Assembly (NCBI RefSeq): GCF_001619985.1
Contig: NW_017264207.1
Coordinates: forward strand, 377,294-441,293
Direction of reading: 5' to 3'
Origin: Xylona heveae TC161
Taxonomy: Eukaryota > Ascomycota > Xylonomycetes > Xylonales > Xylonaceae
DNA length: 64,000 bases
Shown here: positions 21,778-32,468 of the stretch, piece by piece
How positions within the stretch are numbered: position 1 is the stretch's first letter
Layout: every line of letters begins with the position of its first letter
Notes under the pieces: generated by a model
Seen by the model: only the letters and a program-made list of their open reading frames with translations
Told to the model about the DNA's origin: nothing
Databases searched by the model: none
Made by a program: the position numbers and the translations under genes

Positions 21778-23696
21778 AAAGTCAAATCACTAACTCTTCG
21801 GAGTTTCTTTTTGCATTTTTTCCTTCCACTGTCAGTGGACCTTAATCGTTTTTGTTTCTTATTTTTTATTTTTTTGTAGATTGATTGTATTTTCTTCATG
21901 TGGATTGCAATTGAAATTCTTTTTGGTGATTGATTCACAGTGGAACTAATAATTGCCTTACATCTTTCTGTTCATTTGTCTTTCTATTTTTCTCAATATA
22001 TTTTTTTGTTTGTTACTTTGCTTTGTTCTATTATATTTTGTAGAGTTGAGAATAAGAGTTAGCTTCGACGTATGAAAAAGTCTTCACGACACTATAAACC
22101 CACATGAAATAGCTAAATGTTTCAAACACTTCTTTCTATGCAGGCCTCATTCCTACTGTGTATGGAATCCAGATATGATGAATTACTAACAGTCTGACAG
22201 TCCTGTGAGTCCATGACTCTGCAACAGTGTTACCTGTGGCATGTATATCCTTGCATGTATATGCCCAAAGGAGAAGCTAGGCTGTATTGCATATTGTGAC
22301 TCGTGAGTCTCATGACTTATGGTTCTATGACTCTATGATTCTATGGATAAGTGGATGCAGCATGAACTGGGTTCACAGGTCTAAATGTCCAACTGCACAA
22401 ATATACAAATACAGAAATATACAAACAACAGAATAAGAGCCTGCTGCCTGTGGCTCTGCACAATTATACAAGACTCGAGAGACAGGACAAAGTCTACAGT
22501 CACAGTGAAATGACAATAAAAGACAATAAAAGATGATAAAAGATTAAAAAAAAAAAATGGGTAAAAGTGTGCCATGATTCTGATTCTTATTCTGATTCTG
22601 GTTCTGAGTCATGAAGCTAAGATACGGGCCATAGCCACGGCTAGCAGCTAGCAGCTAGCAGCCAAGGTAAGGTAAGGTAGATATGTTACATGTATTTCAA
22701 TGACAACACACACACAGCAAAGAAAGAAAAAAAAAAAAAAAGACCGCCGTGTGACCCGCGTCGAAGCTGTTCATGCCAGGAACCCTACAGGTAGATGAAA
22801 GCCAGTGATAGCATGACATGCAAAGAAGACATGAGATGGAAAAGAAAAAAAAATGTAAATAAAAGAAAAATAAAAAAAATATGATAAAGGCCACGAAAGG
22901 CATGCCCTCACCGTCGGGTAGAATTTGAAAACTAGTGGAGACAAGAGACTCATGAGTGATGAGCAATATGCGATGGGTATAAGTATGATGAGCGAAGCTG
23001 AAGCTGAAGCAGCAATATGATGGTGCAAAAGAAAATAATGTAAAACTCCATCCGCTCCCACTCCCACTCCGATTCGTTTTGACTCCAGGTGTAATTCACT
23101 CCGCCGCTGGTTGTATCGATGATGAAGAAAAGCATAGTAAAAGAAAAGGAAAGAAACATTGGTCGAAGATAATAAAGAAGATATAAAAGAAGAGAAAAAA
23201 AAAAAAAAAGAAGAGCACAGCAAGAGTTGAGAGGCCGTAAAGCGTAAAAAAGATGAACTTGTCCATAAAGGGAATTCGTAAGTATGCTCACGAGAGAGAG
23301 AGCAATTGAAAAAAAGCAAATAACTTTTGTTGTGTTCCCGTGTGTTTGCCGAACCAAGAATGAAAACCGATCCGTGATAGCGAAAAGCGAAAAGCGAAAA
23401 GTACCGAATATTGATAAAAAAAGATTATGAGAGAATCGAATGTTGAAGAATAGAGAGAAAGTATCTGCTCTTTCGATGATGCAGTCCATACAACGTCCCT
23501 AAACGAGAGACGGATATGCCAAGCTCAAGGTAAGAGATCGGACAGGATACAGAGATCCAGAGATCCACCGAACGAGGTATCCGTCCTAAGACGAGAATGA
23601 GAAGAAGAGAGAGATAGAGAGAATGAAGTTGTAATGCTTCAGTCTATAATTCTTCGTCTTTAATTCGGACTTCCTCCCCACCGCGCTTGGGTTAAC
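21778..23696. other. AT-rich, low-complexity gene-free region
   Basis: These are 1.9 kb with no supported gene. They contain CTATGA-type imperfect repeats (about 22320-22345), GATTCTGATTC-type repeats (about 22576-22610), a GCTAGCA triplet repeat (about 22639-22661), repeated AAGCGAA (about 23381-23400) and long A runs. Phe-rich minus-strand frames (22771-23489) reflect poly-purine composition on the plus strand. Part of it is probably the 3' UTR of the Par32-like gene. Confidence 0.55.
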
Positions 23697-24176
23697 CTAT
23701 CCGGAAGAAAATGTCCGGCCGAGACGTGCCCAGACGCCGCCATCGCTGCTGCTTCTGCGACTGCCGCTGCTTCCGCGGCGCTTGGAGCTGGTATTGCTGA
23801 CGGCAGAGCTGGTGCTGCTGCGGCTGGCACGGGGACGCATCTCGTCGACGGTGTTGCCCGCGCCGCCGCGGCCGATGTGGTAGACGGGAGCGGCGCGCTC
23901 GGAGATGGTCTGCTGGCGCTGGAGTTCCTCGTCGAAGCTGAACAGAGCACGCTCGGTCTGCTGGTGCATGTTGCCGGCGCCACCGCGACCAGAGGCAAAG
24001 ACGGAGCCGGTGGCGGGCTGGCTCAGGGCGATGCGCGAGGCAGGGCCCGAGGCCGAGTGCGGATCGGTTGCTTCTTTTGCATCAATGTGCACAATATTGC
24101 CGGCGCCACCGCGACCAGAGTGGACGTAGTTGGACTTGGGCACCGAAGGGTGCGGCTCAATCAACTTGAATGTCAT
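23697..24176 (-). CDS. Par32/Amu1-like GRGGAGN-repeat protein (DUF3602)
   Basis: This is a 159-residue, intronless, mostly disordered protein with three exact GRGGAGN motifs at residues 21-27, 63-69 and 102-108. This repeat defines the fungal DUF3602 family, whose yeast member Par32/Amu1 is phosphorylated in a TORC1/Npr1-dependent way and inhibits the ammonium transporters Mep1 and Mep3. The C-terminal third is Ser/Arg-rich (SSKRRGSSGSRRSSSDGG) and ends WARLGRTFSSG, with several RxxS kinase sites. The long upstream gap suggests complex control. Family membership is firm. Transfer of the ammonium role to this species is inference. Confidence 0.88.
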   Translation of the reverse strand: MTFKLIEPHPSVPKSNYVHSGRGGAGNIVHIDAKEATDPHSASGPASRIALSQPATGSVFASGRGGAGNMHQQTERALFSFDEELQRQQTISERAAPVYHIGRGGAGNTVDEMRPRASRSSTSSAVSNTSSKRRGSSGSRRSSSDGGVWARLGRTFSSG

Positions 24177-24808
24177 TCTTTCTTCTTCTTCTGGACGATG
24201 GATGATGGGTGTCGGGATGTGTGATATTGTCCGTGCCAGTAGTAGATGGTTTTACTTGTATGTGGATGTGTGTATGTTTGCTCCGCTGGATTTGCTTTCC
24301 CTAAATAGTAGAGCAAGCAAAAAACAAGTAAATCAAAAGATGTTGAAGGTGGTTGAAAGGGCTTTGTTGTATATGTGTTTGTGTGTATGTGGGTGGCGGC
24401 TGTGGAGGGTTATATCCGGGATAGGTATAAGGTTCTCCCACAGGCAACAAAAGAATATCAAGGTGAAATATTGTATTGATATAGTGAAAAGGTTCTCGTC
24501 TCAATATTTGCAAGAGAGAAGGAGAATAAAAGTATAGCTTTGTATTAAGGAGTAAGATCCAGTAGCCAAGGCTAGGGCCTGTCAAATTTTATTTCGCGTC
24601 ACAATACGCGGCTCCAAGGGTTTTTATAGAAAAGACCCCAGGAAAGCGTCAAAGAGTGGTAGGGGGGTCAACCTGGAATGAAAGAGAGAGGGGAGAATTA
24701 GGGGACCCAGGAAATGGGGATTGTGTGCGGGTCCTGCCATTGCACGCTTCTATGGTGCAATTTTCTCCCCCAAGTGCACAAGTCAGAGGCTTCGTCCAGG
24801 TCACGATG

Positions 24809-24903
24809 CCGTTAACTGAAGGTCGCTATGCAGTTAACGGCAGCGTTGGGTAAAAAGGGAGGTCACGCAGAGGAAGTAAAATGAGAGACTTTGCAGTTAA
24901 CGG
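24809..24903. repeat. Three GTTAAC-centred motifs, one pair inverted
   Basis: CCGTTAACTG at 24809-24818 is the exact reverse complement of CAGTTAACGG at 24831-24840, forming an inverted repeat with a 12-nt spacer. A third copy, CAGTTAACGG, lies at 24894-24903. The last two share 14 bases (GCAGTTAACGGCAG). They lie about 630-730 bp upstream of the Par32-like start codon. They could be a binding site for a dimeric regulator. Confidence 0.5.
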
Positions 24904-25633
24904 CAGTCGAGCCATGCAAAACTTGCAAAGACGAACGGACCTTAACCAAAGGCACCAAAGGCACCACCCAAACGTTGACGTAACTAGAAATGTGGGCTGC
25001 CCCGTTCTTGGCAGCTCTATACGGAGTACGGGAGTAGCAACTTACCCCGAATACCCAGCAAAGAACCACTGAGCACCAATAATCCAACCCATATGGGCTC
25101 TCCCTCGGCCGACTTTAGTCCATTCTTCAACTCATCCGTCTTTAGTCATCCCATCTTTTTTGTGGGGTCAAATGAGTTTAATATGGTAATGAAAAGCAAA
25201 ACTCTTCACACTATTATTTACTCCTGGTCCCCGCCATTGGGTAACCTTGGCCCATCTCGATCAAAAAAGAAATAGATGAGGGGAGGAAGTACAAAGTTAC
25301 TCCCCGTAAAGGAATCAAAGACGGTGAAATGAGAAAAAGTTTCGAGTTGAACCACCACGGGACTCTGGACTTGTTCTCGAGCATAAAAGCAGCTAGGAGC
25401 TAGGCTGAATTGAGTTTAATGACGTGCATTCTGGCTCGTGCTGGTACCTGAATATCCTTTTCTTTCTCTCTTTTTCTCTCTCCCACTCTCTTGTCTCCCG
25501 CTCTTCTCGCTGCATCCTTTAACTGTAATCAGGTAACACTGTAACTAAACATCCTTCTGAACCTTCCATTAAAGACCTGGAAAGATCCCACACCCGCTGT
25601 ACTCTGCCGACACCGCCAATTGAGCCACCCTAG

Positions 25634-25656
25634 CCCAGTCCAGTCCAGTCCAGTCC
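25634..25656 (+). repeat. CAGTC tandem repeat
   Basis: This is a perfect 5-bp tandem repeat (CAGTC, four units), too short to imply function. Confidence 0.8.
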
Positions 25657-27156
25657 AAATGCTCTCTTTTGTGTAATTTCATTGTTCTCCCCCAATACTA
25701 TAATAATTGCTTTGAAACTACCAGCCTATACACATATGCGTACCACGAGTGCCATTTGCTCGGATCACTTGCCGCTCTAACATCCTGCACACCTGACCCG
25801 GCCCCGCGTCACTTTTCTACTTCTCCTTACCTGGAATTATTGCCACACTACTTTGTACACGAGTCGTGTCCAGTCGCCCACAAACGCCGACGACAAGCGG
25901 GTTCCTTGGTTGTGGTGGTACGTGCTGATGGATGATGCTGGCATCCCCGGGGCAGCCACCGCCAGGCACACACGCACACACCTTGGGAAGTGGAGTCTGG
26001 TCAGGGTTGAGTTTCCTGGGGGTAATGAAAATCCGGTCGACCAGGATGACTCGTCCGCCAACGACTCAAACGGGTCCCCGACGGGAAGCTCGGAAAACAA
26101 AAAGGGTCGCGCCATAACGTGCAAATTTTCGCAAAATCCAGCCCTCGTATGTTGCAATCAGTCATCCAAATTTATTGGTTGATCAATCTTAAAATCAATA
26201 AAGACCCAAAAATGCTACGGCACAATGTAATGTATCACCGAAGATCTCTCAAAATAATACGAAATTTCTCTCTCAACCAGTTTCCGCGGAAGGAACGGGA
26301 AATCGCCAATAAAGCCTTCATTATGTAACGTGAATCCGCACTCTTTCCTATTCAGTCAAGCTTTTTACCCGCCGAGGATGCGTGACATGTTTACGTAAGT
26401 CACACTTTTGCTGCGAACCTTGGTCGTTGACAGGACAAGCGGGCCCTTGGGCGCTCCCCGCAAGGTTGCCATTTCTTTTTGCCCCCATTTAGGCTCAGCG
26501 CTATCCGACACATGGAAGGCGGACGCGCTTCCCCGCAAAATGCTCCCTCCCCCCAGCCAGGCCATACGGCCCTGACTTTTCCCTCTTGCCATTTCCTCAT
26601 CATTACTATTCCATGCACGATGAGGCTGGGTTTGTCTTGGCTTGAACCTCATTTCCTCTATGCCCCTTGCGGACGGAAAATAAGGGGGAAGGTGAGAGTG
26701 TGATGCGTGACGAGGCTGCCAACCCTTTTTATGGGGTCATGACGCCCGCAAGGACGACAATGGTGGCGTTTCTGCCACGATCCAGATGCTTCTTTGCCTG
26801 ACGTACCACGTTTACCACTGTACGCAGAGAAAAGCACCACGCAATATGGGGCACTATTCTCATTGGTCAAAAATGGACAAAAGGAAAAAGAAACAAGCAT
26901 TACCCAAATATTGTTTCTGCATACAGCGTGGACGCCAGTCTGCTTTTTCATCAGTGACATGCGTTCAATAATGAAATTCCAATTGGATCAAAATCACACA
27001 AGTCTTGGTTTTTCCAATTCATAAAGTACATACGTAAAAGCTTTCTCGGGACACTCTGGTGAGAAAGCGTTGAGAGAATACGAGGGGTTGGGCATTTGAG
27101 CCAGTGTACAAAACAGACGTAACTGCTCCTTCGGATATCATTCCGCCCCCGCCTTT

Positions 27157-29323
27157 TCAATTTCCCGTCTGATTCAGGTACTTTTTTGCTGCAACGGCCG
27201 CTGCGATTGAATTAGCCTCCCTGCAATGCTTGAACCACTGCCCCCGTAGATCCTCTTTCATCCCGTCTCACTTACCAATGATAATCAACAAGTACCTGAT
27301 AATGCCTCCCTGCAAGCTCTTAGCACCGAGAGCCAGAATCCTCGTAAGGAGACTGATCTGAACTTGTCCGTCTCGATCGAAATTCGGACGCTCACCGCCG
27401 AGCAGTGCTAACTTCTCAAGCTTGCCCGCGTATGGCGGATACCGGAGGCTCAGCACTGACTCGAGCCAGGTCGGAGTTGTCGTAATACTCCGCCGATGCG
27501 AGAAACAGTCGAAGCTAGCTTTCCCGCGGTACGAACCCTGTCCCGATTCGCCGACCCCGCCAAATTCGAGTGTGGGGATGGAGCCGTGGAAATACGCACT
27601 TGGATATGCACGTCAGCAAAAGGCAATGCGCGGGGGAACGGCTGCGCATCTTTTTCGGATCTGTTCAAACTTACTCGTTTACAGATGCTCCTCCAGATCG
27701 AGTTTCCAAGAGTACTGAACCATGTTAGCGCGATCACTTTCCTAAAACAATGCAAGCAGAATCTGTTGTCATTGTTCCACTTACTCTTTTCTGTCTCCGT
27801 CTTGGTTCCGAAAGGGTACAATCCCAGCGGCGTGTCCTGCACCTGGTTGATAATACGAATGGCCTCGTCCACGTCGTTGACCGGCAATATCGGGATTAAG
27901 GGACCGAAGCTCTCCTCGGTGATCAAGGAATCGTTGACATCATCCACTTGAACCACTGTGGGCTCAATGAATCTCTCCGATTCGTCCGTTGCACCTCCCA
28001 AGAGAATCTTGCCTTTGGTATTGTCGAGCATGGCCTTGATCCGCTGAAAGTGTCGCTCGTTGACGATTCGCGCATAGTCGGTAGACGCCTTGACACCATG
28101 CGGGAAGAACTCCGCATAAGTAGCCTTGAGTTCACTAATGAACGTGGGAAGAACCTCTTTGTCGACGAGTGTGTAATTCTGAGAGATGCAAACTTGGCCG
28201 GCATTGACAATCTTGCCCCAGAGTAACCGCCGCGCCGCAATTCTTATATCTGCATTCTTCGTCACAATTGCTGGATTTTTGCCGCCAAGCTCCAGAGTGA
28301 CTGGTGTCAGGGTTTCCGCAGCTTTCTTTGCGATGATCTTTGCAACGCTAGCGCCACCAGTGTAGAATATCTTGTCCCATTTTTGGTCCAAGAGCACTGT
28401 TGATTCAGCTACGCCTCCCTGAACCACAGTGTACGCGGAAGGGTCGAGGTAACCGGAGACAATCCTTTCCATCACAATTGCTGTGGCCGGGGCATTTTCG
28501 CTGGGCTTAAGCACAGCAGTATTTCCAGCAGCAATTGCGCCGATAAGTGGTCCTATACTCAACAGAAGTGGAAAATTGAATGCTCTGATGAATTATTAGC
28601 AAGTGTCTTCGAAGTGCTAATCTATGGCATGATGATGTTGCATACCCCAGGATCAAGACAGATCCCAAAGGCACCTTTCTGATTTTCGGACACAATGGCG
28701 CGTTCAGCAATGGGATATCCGGTGCCTTTTCATCCTTTGCCCATTCTCTCAACTTGTTGCTAGTAAACAGGGCATCGCCAGCGCACCAGCCAATTTCCAT
28801 GATCAGCGCTTCGAAGGGCGGCTTGCCCAAATCTTGCTGAAGGGCTTTGATTAATGCCTCTTCATTGTCCTTGATGCTATTGTAGATTAGTCTTGTGGCA
28901 TATACTTGATATACACTTATACGCGCCATGAAAGGTGAAAACTCATATCAAAAGATCAAGCCATGCAAATCCTTCCACGCCGAGGAGTGGGACCGTGATA
29001 AATTGACAGACAATGAAGAGCAGAAACAGAAAATCAACAATGAAACCATCAATAGCCACATGCAAACACAAAACATACTCGACACCACTCTCTCTGTAAA
29101 CCAAATATATAGAGCACGAATCCCCATATCTCGAAAAGAGGATATCACAAATAACCGCAAATAACGAAAACACATATACTCACCCCCAGTACAGCTTTCG
29201 CAGCTGCACAAGCCTATACTCAATCGACTTGGTCTTGTGGGTATTGAAGAATGCCCTCTTCTCACTCGCGATGCGGGGAATGTTCTCGGCTGGGGTATAT
29301 ACCAGATCCTCTGCAGAATCCAT
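27157..29323 (-). CDS. Fatty aldehyde dehydrogenase (ALDH3 family)
   Basis: This is an NAD(P)+-dependent dehydrogenase of the ALDH3/Hfd1 type that oxidises long-chain aldehydes to fatty acids and is usually membrane-anchored. The start is MDSAEDLVYTPAENIP at 29323. An intron of about 300 nt follows LYWG. Then come IKDNEEALIKALQQDLGK, an intron after SVLILG, and AFNFPLLLSIGPLIGAI. Catalytic residues are visible: Glu in LELGGKNPAI and Cys in NAGQVCISQNY. After KTETEK two more introns give ILLETRSGGASVND then AYFHGSIPTLEFGGVGESG and KASFDCFSHRRS, all ALDH3 hallmarks. A hydrophobic C-terminal segment (GGIIRYLLIII) could be a tail anchor. A last small exon ending NQTGN is the least certain part. 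An open frame reading through the late introns exists but loses the family motifs. Confidence 0.88.
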
Positions 29324-30557
29324 TGCTCAATACTGAGACGCGGTGCTTCCAACAGGATCGTGTCGTCGCGGAAAACCACCACAAGAACGTTAAGGTGAAC
29401 CTGACTAAGATACTTGAATAACAAAAATCGAAGTCCGCAATTGTATTTAATTCAATGATCACAAGATCAGCAAAACATGATGACCGGCTACTTGCGTTGA
29501 CAGAAGCAGAGAACTCCGTAAACTGCGAGGCCCACTACGGTAAGCTCGCTCACGAACCAATCGAACCGAGGTCCGCAGGCCCCTAAAGCTCGGTTTCATG
29601 CAGAAGCGGCTGCTGGAAGGTAAAGACCCCGCTGTGTCCTCGTCCGTTTTTTAAGCGAAGCAGCTCCCCGGAGCTTGTTTATCTGCCTCAACCTCTCGTA
29701 AAAAGCGTGAACAAACCGGTGACGTTAACTCAAAAACACAAAATGTACAATTGGTACACGGCCAGATACTCTGTTTCATGAAAAGTAAAAGATTGTCTCA
29801 AAGACAGAGTATAGAAAATGGTGCCTAAGATAAGATCAAGAACGAGCGCGTAAATTCACCATAAATTAATGTGGCATGGGACCCCTCAATTATAAATGAT
29901 CGAATTCGGAATTGAGTGAGGCAACTGCAGAGAATGCCGAATGAAAATACTACTACCTGGTAATTCCCAGGACTGGAGCTTGCTAATCCTGCAAGAAGCA
30001 AAGCAATGAGCTGACATGACTGGAATAGAAGAAGTTATGTATGTACAGGATGCGTTTTGTGCAGTTGGGAAAGGGTGCATTCGGCTGTGTTGGCGCTTCG
30101 AGAGAGACACTTTGTCTCTAAGCAGCCACTTTCACTGCAGACATGCAGCCAAGGACGCCACACCAGCACATCATAGGAGGTGACCCTACTCAATCAATTT
30201 GTGCGGGTTTGGCTCAAGAGATGACAAAGAAAGAATTACGGAACGTCCCCTTGCGCCAGGACTCCTGCATGGGTCTAGATGATCGAAATGACAAAAAGGT
30301 AATGAAAAGGCGCATATGAGACACCTATAATAGAATACAAAGTCGCTCAAGCTCGTCACAAATAAAGGAGATTGCTTGATATAATAACTCGCGTGAACAT
30401 GGACAAGCCTGGGAAATGCAGGGCGCGATGGTTCCGGAAAGAAATTATGCAGATGCCGCCGAAGTTGCATGTCGTGTAAAAAGAATTCAATTCGCTAGGT
30501 ATGAATGTCGTGATTCTCATGGCTTTTTTTGGAGGCAGTGATCGATGTGCTCCGCAA
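29324..30557. other. Intergenic region
   Basis: These 1.2 kb hold the aldehyde dehydrogenase promoter and the Arp1 3' flank. Short frames at 29886-30110 and 30186-30470 have no recognisable content. No RNA gene was found. Confidence 0.5.
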
Positions 30558-31936
30558 TCACGTAAACTTAGTGTGAATGATGTCAGGATTCTCGTGCCAG
30601 TCATCGATACTAACCCACATCTACAAGAAACGTCAGCATACAAGCTCAATTCACGATGAAGATCGGGAAACCTAGCTGGGTTGCATACCTTTCTAAATGT
30701 GCTCAATCCTGCTAGAATGCTTCCACCGATCCATGTGCTATACTTTCTCTCTGGCGGTGCAAAAATCTTGATACGCATATCTTTCACCGCCAAACGTTGA
30801 ATTTCGTGGAGCAATCTATCGCCAAAACCCTTGGTTAAAGTCGAACCGCCGGACAACACAATATTTCCATACAGGGCCTTTCGGAGGTCCATGTCTGTCC
30901 GATTGATTGAGTCGACTACGATTTGGTGGATGCCAGGATATTCAAGGCCAATCAGTTCCGGATCAAACAGGATTTCCGGTGCGCGGAACCTTTCAGCTCC
31001 AATCTGCATTCATAGTCAGTGCCATGTGACCCGCAAAAAATCAAACGCGTGGTCGGAGAACGCACCTTTAATTTGTTTCCATCCGGCAGGCTGTATTCAA
31101 CCGTTTTATTCTCAGCTCTTGAACTGCTGCCCAGCCATTCTTTCTCCTCCTTCTTTGGATCCAAAGCCACATATCCGGTCTTCTCCTTTATCATGCGAAC
31201 AACTTCTTTTTCAGCGCTTGTGTGAAAGACGTAGCCACTCTTGCGCAACAATGTCTGTAGATGTTCAGTGACATCCCTTCCAGCGATGTCAATGCGTCTA
31301 ATGGCGCTTGGTACAGCAAAACCCTCGTACACCGGTACTGCATGTGACACTCCGTCTCCAGAGTCGAGAACAATCCCAGTTGTTCGGCCAGATGCATAGA
31401 GGGAGAGAATGGCTTGAATCGAAGTAAAGAGTGCAGGAACGTTGAACGTTTCAAAGAGGATCTGCGCAGCAGTATCACGATTCGTGCGAGGATTCAATGG
31501 AGGTTCGGTAAGCAAAACAGGGTGCTAAATGGAGCGCCAAAGATTCTCGTCAGCATTTTTTGATGGTCTCTCTGAGCGTTCAGCATCGTAAAGGCCTTGA
31601 ACAATCTCCATGTCACCGCACTGCCCATACCTCTTCACTCAACGTCTTTAACTCTTCTGAATAGACGTATTGCCATATCCGTTCCATATCGTCCCAGTCT
31701 GTCACGATTCCGTGCTCCAAAGGGTATCTGATCTTCAGCAGACCTCGGAGCTCCTGAGCTCTTTGCCCGATGAAAACATCACCCTCCAGAGCTCCCGCCA
31801 ACACTCTTGGATGCTTAGGTCGGCCAACAAACGATGGGAAATAGCATTTCGGAAGGTCATCTCCAGCAAAACCTGCGCGAATTGTTCCACTGCCATTGTC
31901 TAGCACTATCGGTGCATTGTGAAGATTATCAGCCAT
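30558..31936 (-). CDS. nudK: Arp1 (centractin), dynactin filament subunit
   Basis: This is actin-related protein 1, which polymerises into the short filament of dynactin, the dynein cofactor for nuclear migration and vesicle transport. It is called NudK in Aspergillus. Four exons are inferred: 31631-31936, 31066-31524, 30689-31003 and 30558-30620, giving 380 residues, the usual Arp1 length. The actin-fold nucleotide motifs are present: [30 protein letters not shown] and [11 protein letters not shown]. Arp1-specific stretches are [20 protein letters not shown] and the C-terminus [19 protein letters not shown]. All splice junctions preserve frame. The middle has a short Ser/Arg stretch ([11 protein letters not shown]) where Arp1 proteins vary. 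Confidence 0.96.
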
Positions 31937-32468
31937 GATTGTGTTGTGGGTACGACGGATTCGCTGACGCAGGGATTCTAGTGCGACCAGGGTCGCGACT
32001 CAGGAGGACTTGCAGGTCGCAGGTTCGAAAGTTAGCCGGTGTCCTTTTTCTATCGATTATTTCCAATGGTAATGTTTTCCCGCGCCCAGAGCTTAATCGT
32101 TTATAACACTTGTTTCTTTATTCTGAGACGCGGTTTCCGGGAGACGCGCCGCTAAGCGCAAGGGTCCATTGGTTAGTCAGCGAAGCTCCTTCACTTAATT
32201 TAGATAAACCCGATGACTTCAACAGGGCAGAATGTAAACAAGCAAGTATACTGCAGCAAATATCGCTGCGTAGTATTTTAGTGACTTATCATGTATTAAT
32301 TTACAAATAAACTGTGGATGGTGTGGTATGAAATGCTAAGAACGTAATATGGAAAAGAGCATACATGGAATGCCAGGACTCCACCTTGTCAAAATCTCAA
32401 CCAATTTGAGATTCCCTAAAACGCCCATCTAAATGCAACCAGTCCTACAAGAGGAGACCTACAACTCA
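31937..32468. other. Arp1 promoter region
   Basis: These 530 bp hold no gene. A short palindrome, GCGACC..GGTCGC, lies at about 31982-31997, just upstream of the Arp1 start. Its role is unknown. A B-box-like GGTTCGAA at about 32021 is not part of a tRNA fold. Confidence 0.45.

Larger units (their letters stand above)
24177..27156. other. 3-kb gene-poor region
   Basis: This is the longest stretch without a gene. It holds the upstream region of the Par32-like gene, three copies of a GTTAAC-centred motif (24809-24903), a CAGTC tandem repeat (about 25634-25656), and a CT-rich run (about 25458-25500). Open frames here (for example 25853-26182 plus, 26365-26652 minus) overlap one another in several frames, lack recognisable domains, and are rejected. 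A noncoding transcript or very long 5' UTR is possible. Confidence 0.5.

Noticed and set aside
22771-23489. Two Phe/Ser-rich minus-strand frames of about 180 codons
   Set aside because: They overlap each other in different frames and arise from A/G-rich low-complexity DNA. No domains or good starts were found.
25853-26182. Plus-strand frame of 109 codons in the gene-poor interval
   Set aside because: It overlaps frames on both strands, and has no recognisable domain or splice partners.
26365-26652. Minus-strand frame of 95 codons
   Set aside because: It lacks family resemblance, has overlapping alternatives in two other frames, and no supporting context.
27450-28562. Single 370-codon minus-strand frame taken as the aldehyde dehydrogenase C-terminus
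   Set aside because: Past KTETEK it reads through two introns and loses the ALDH3 motifs. Splicing restores TRSGGASVND and FGGVGESG.
31982-32040. tRNA-like sequence with a B-box-like GGTTCGAA
   Set aside because: No matching acceptor, D or anticodon stems could be formed; only a short palindrome remains.
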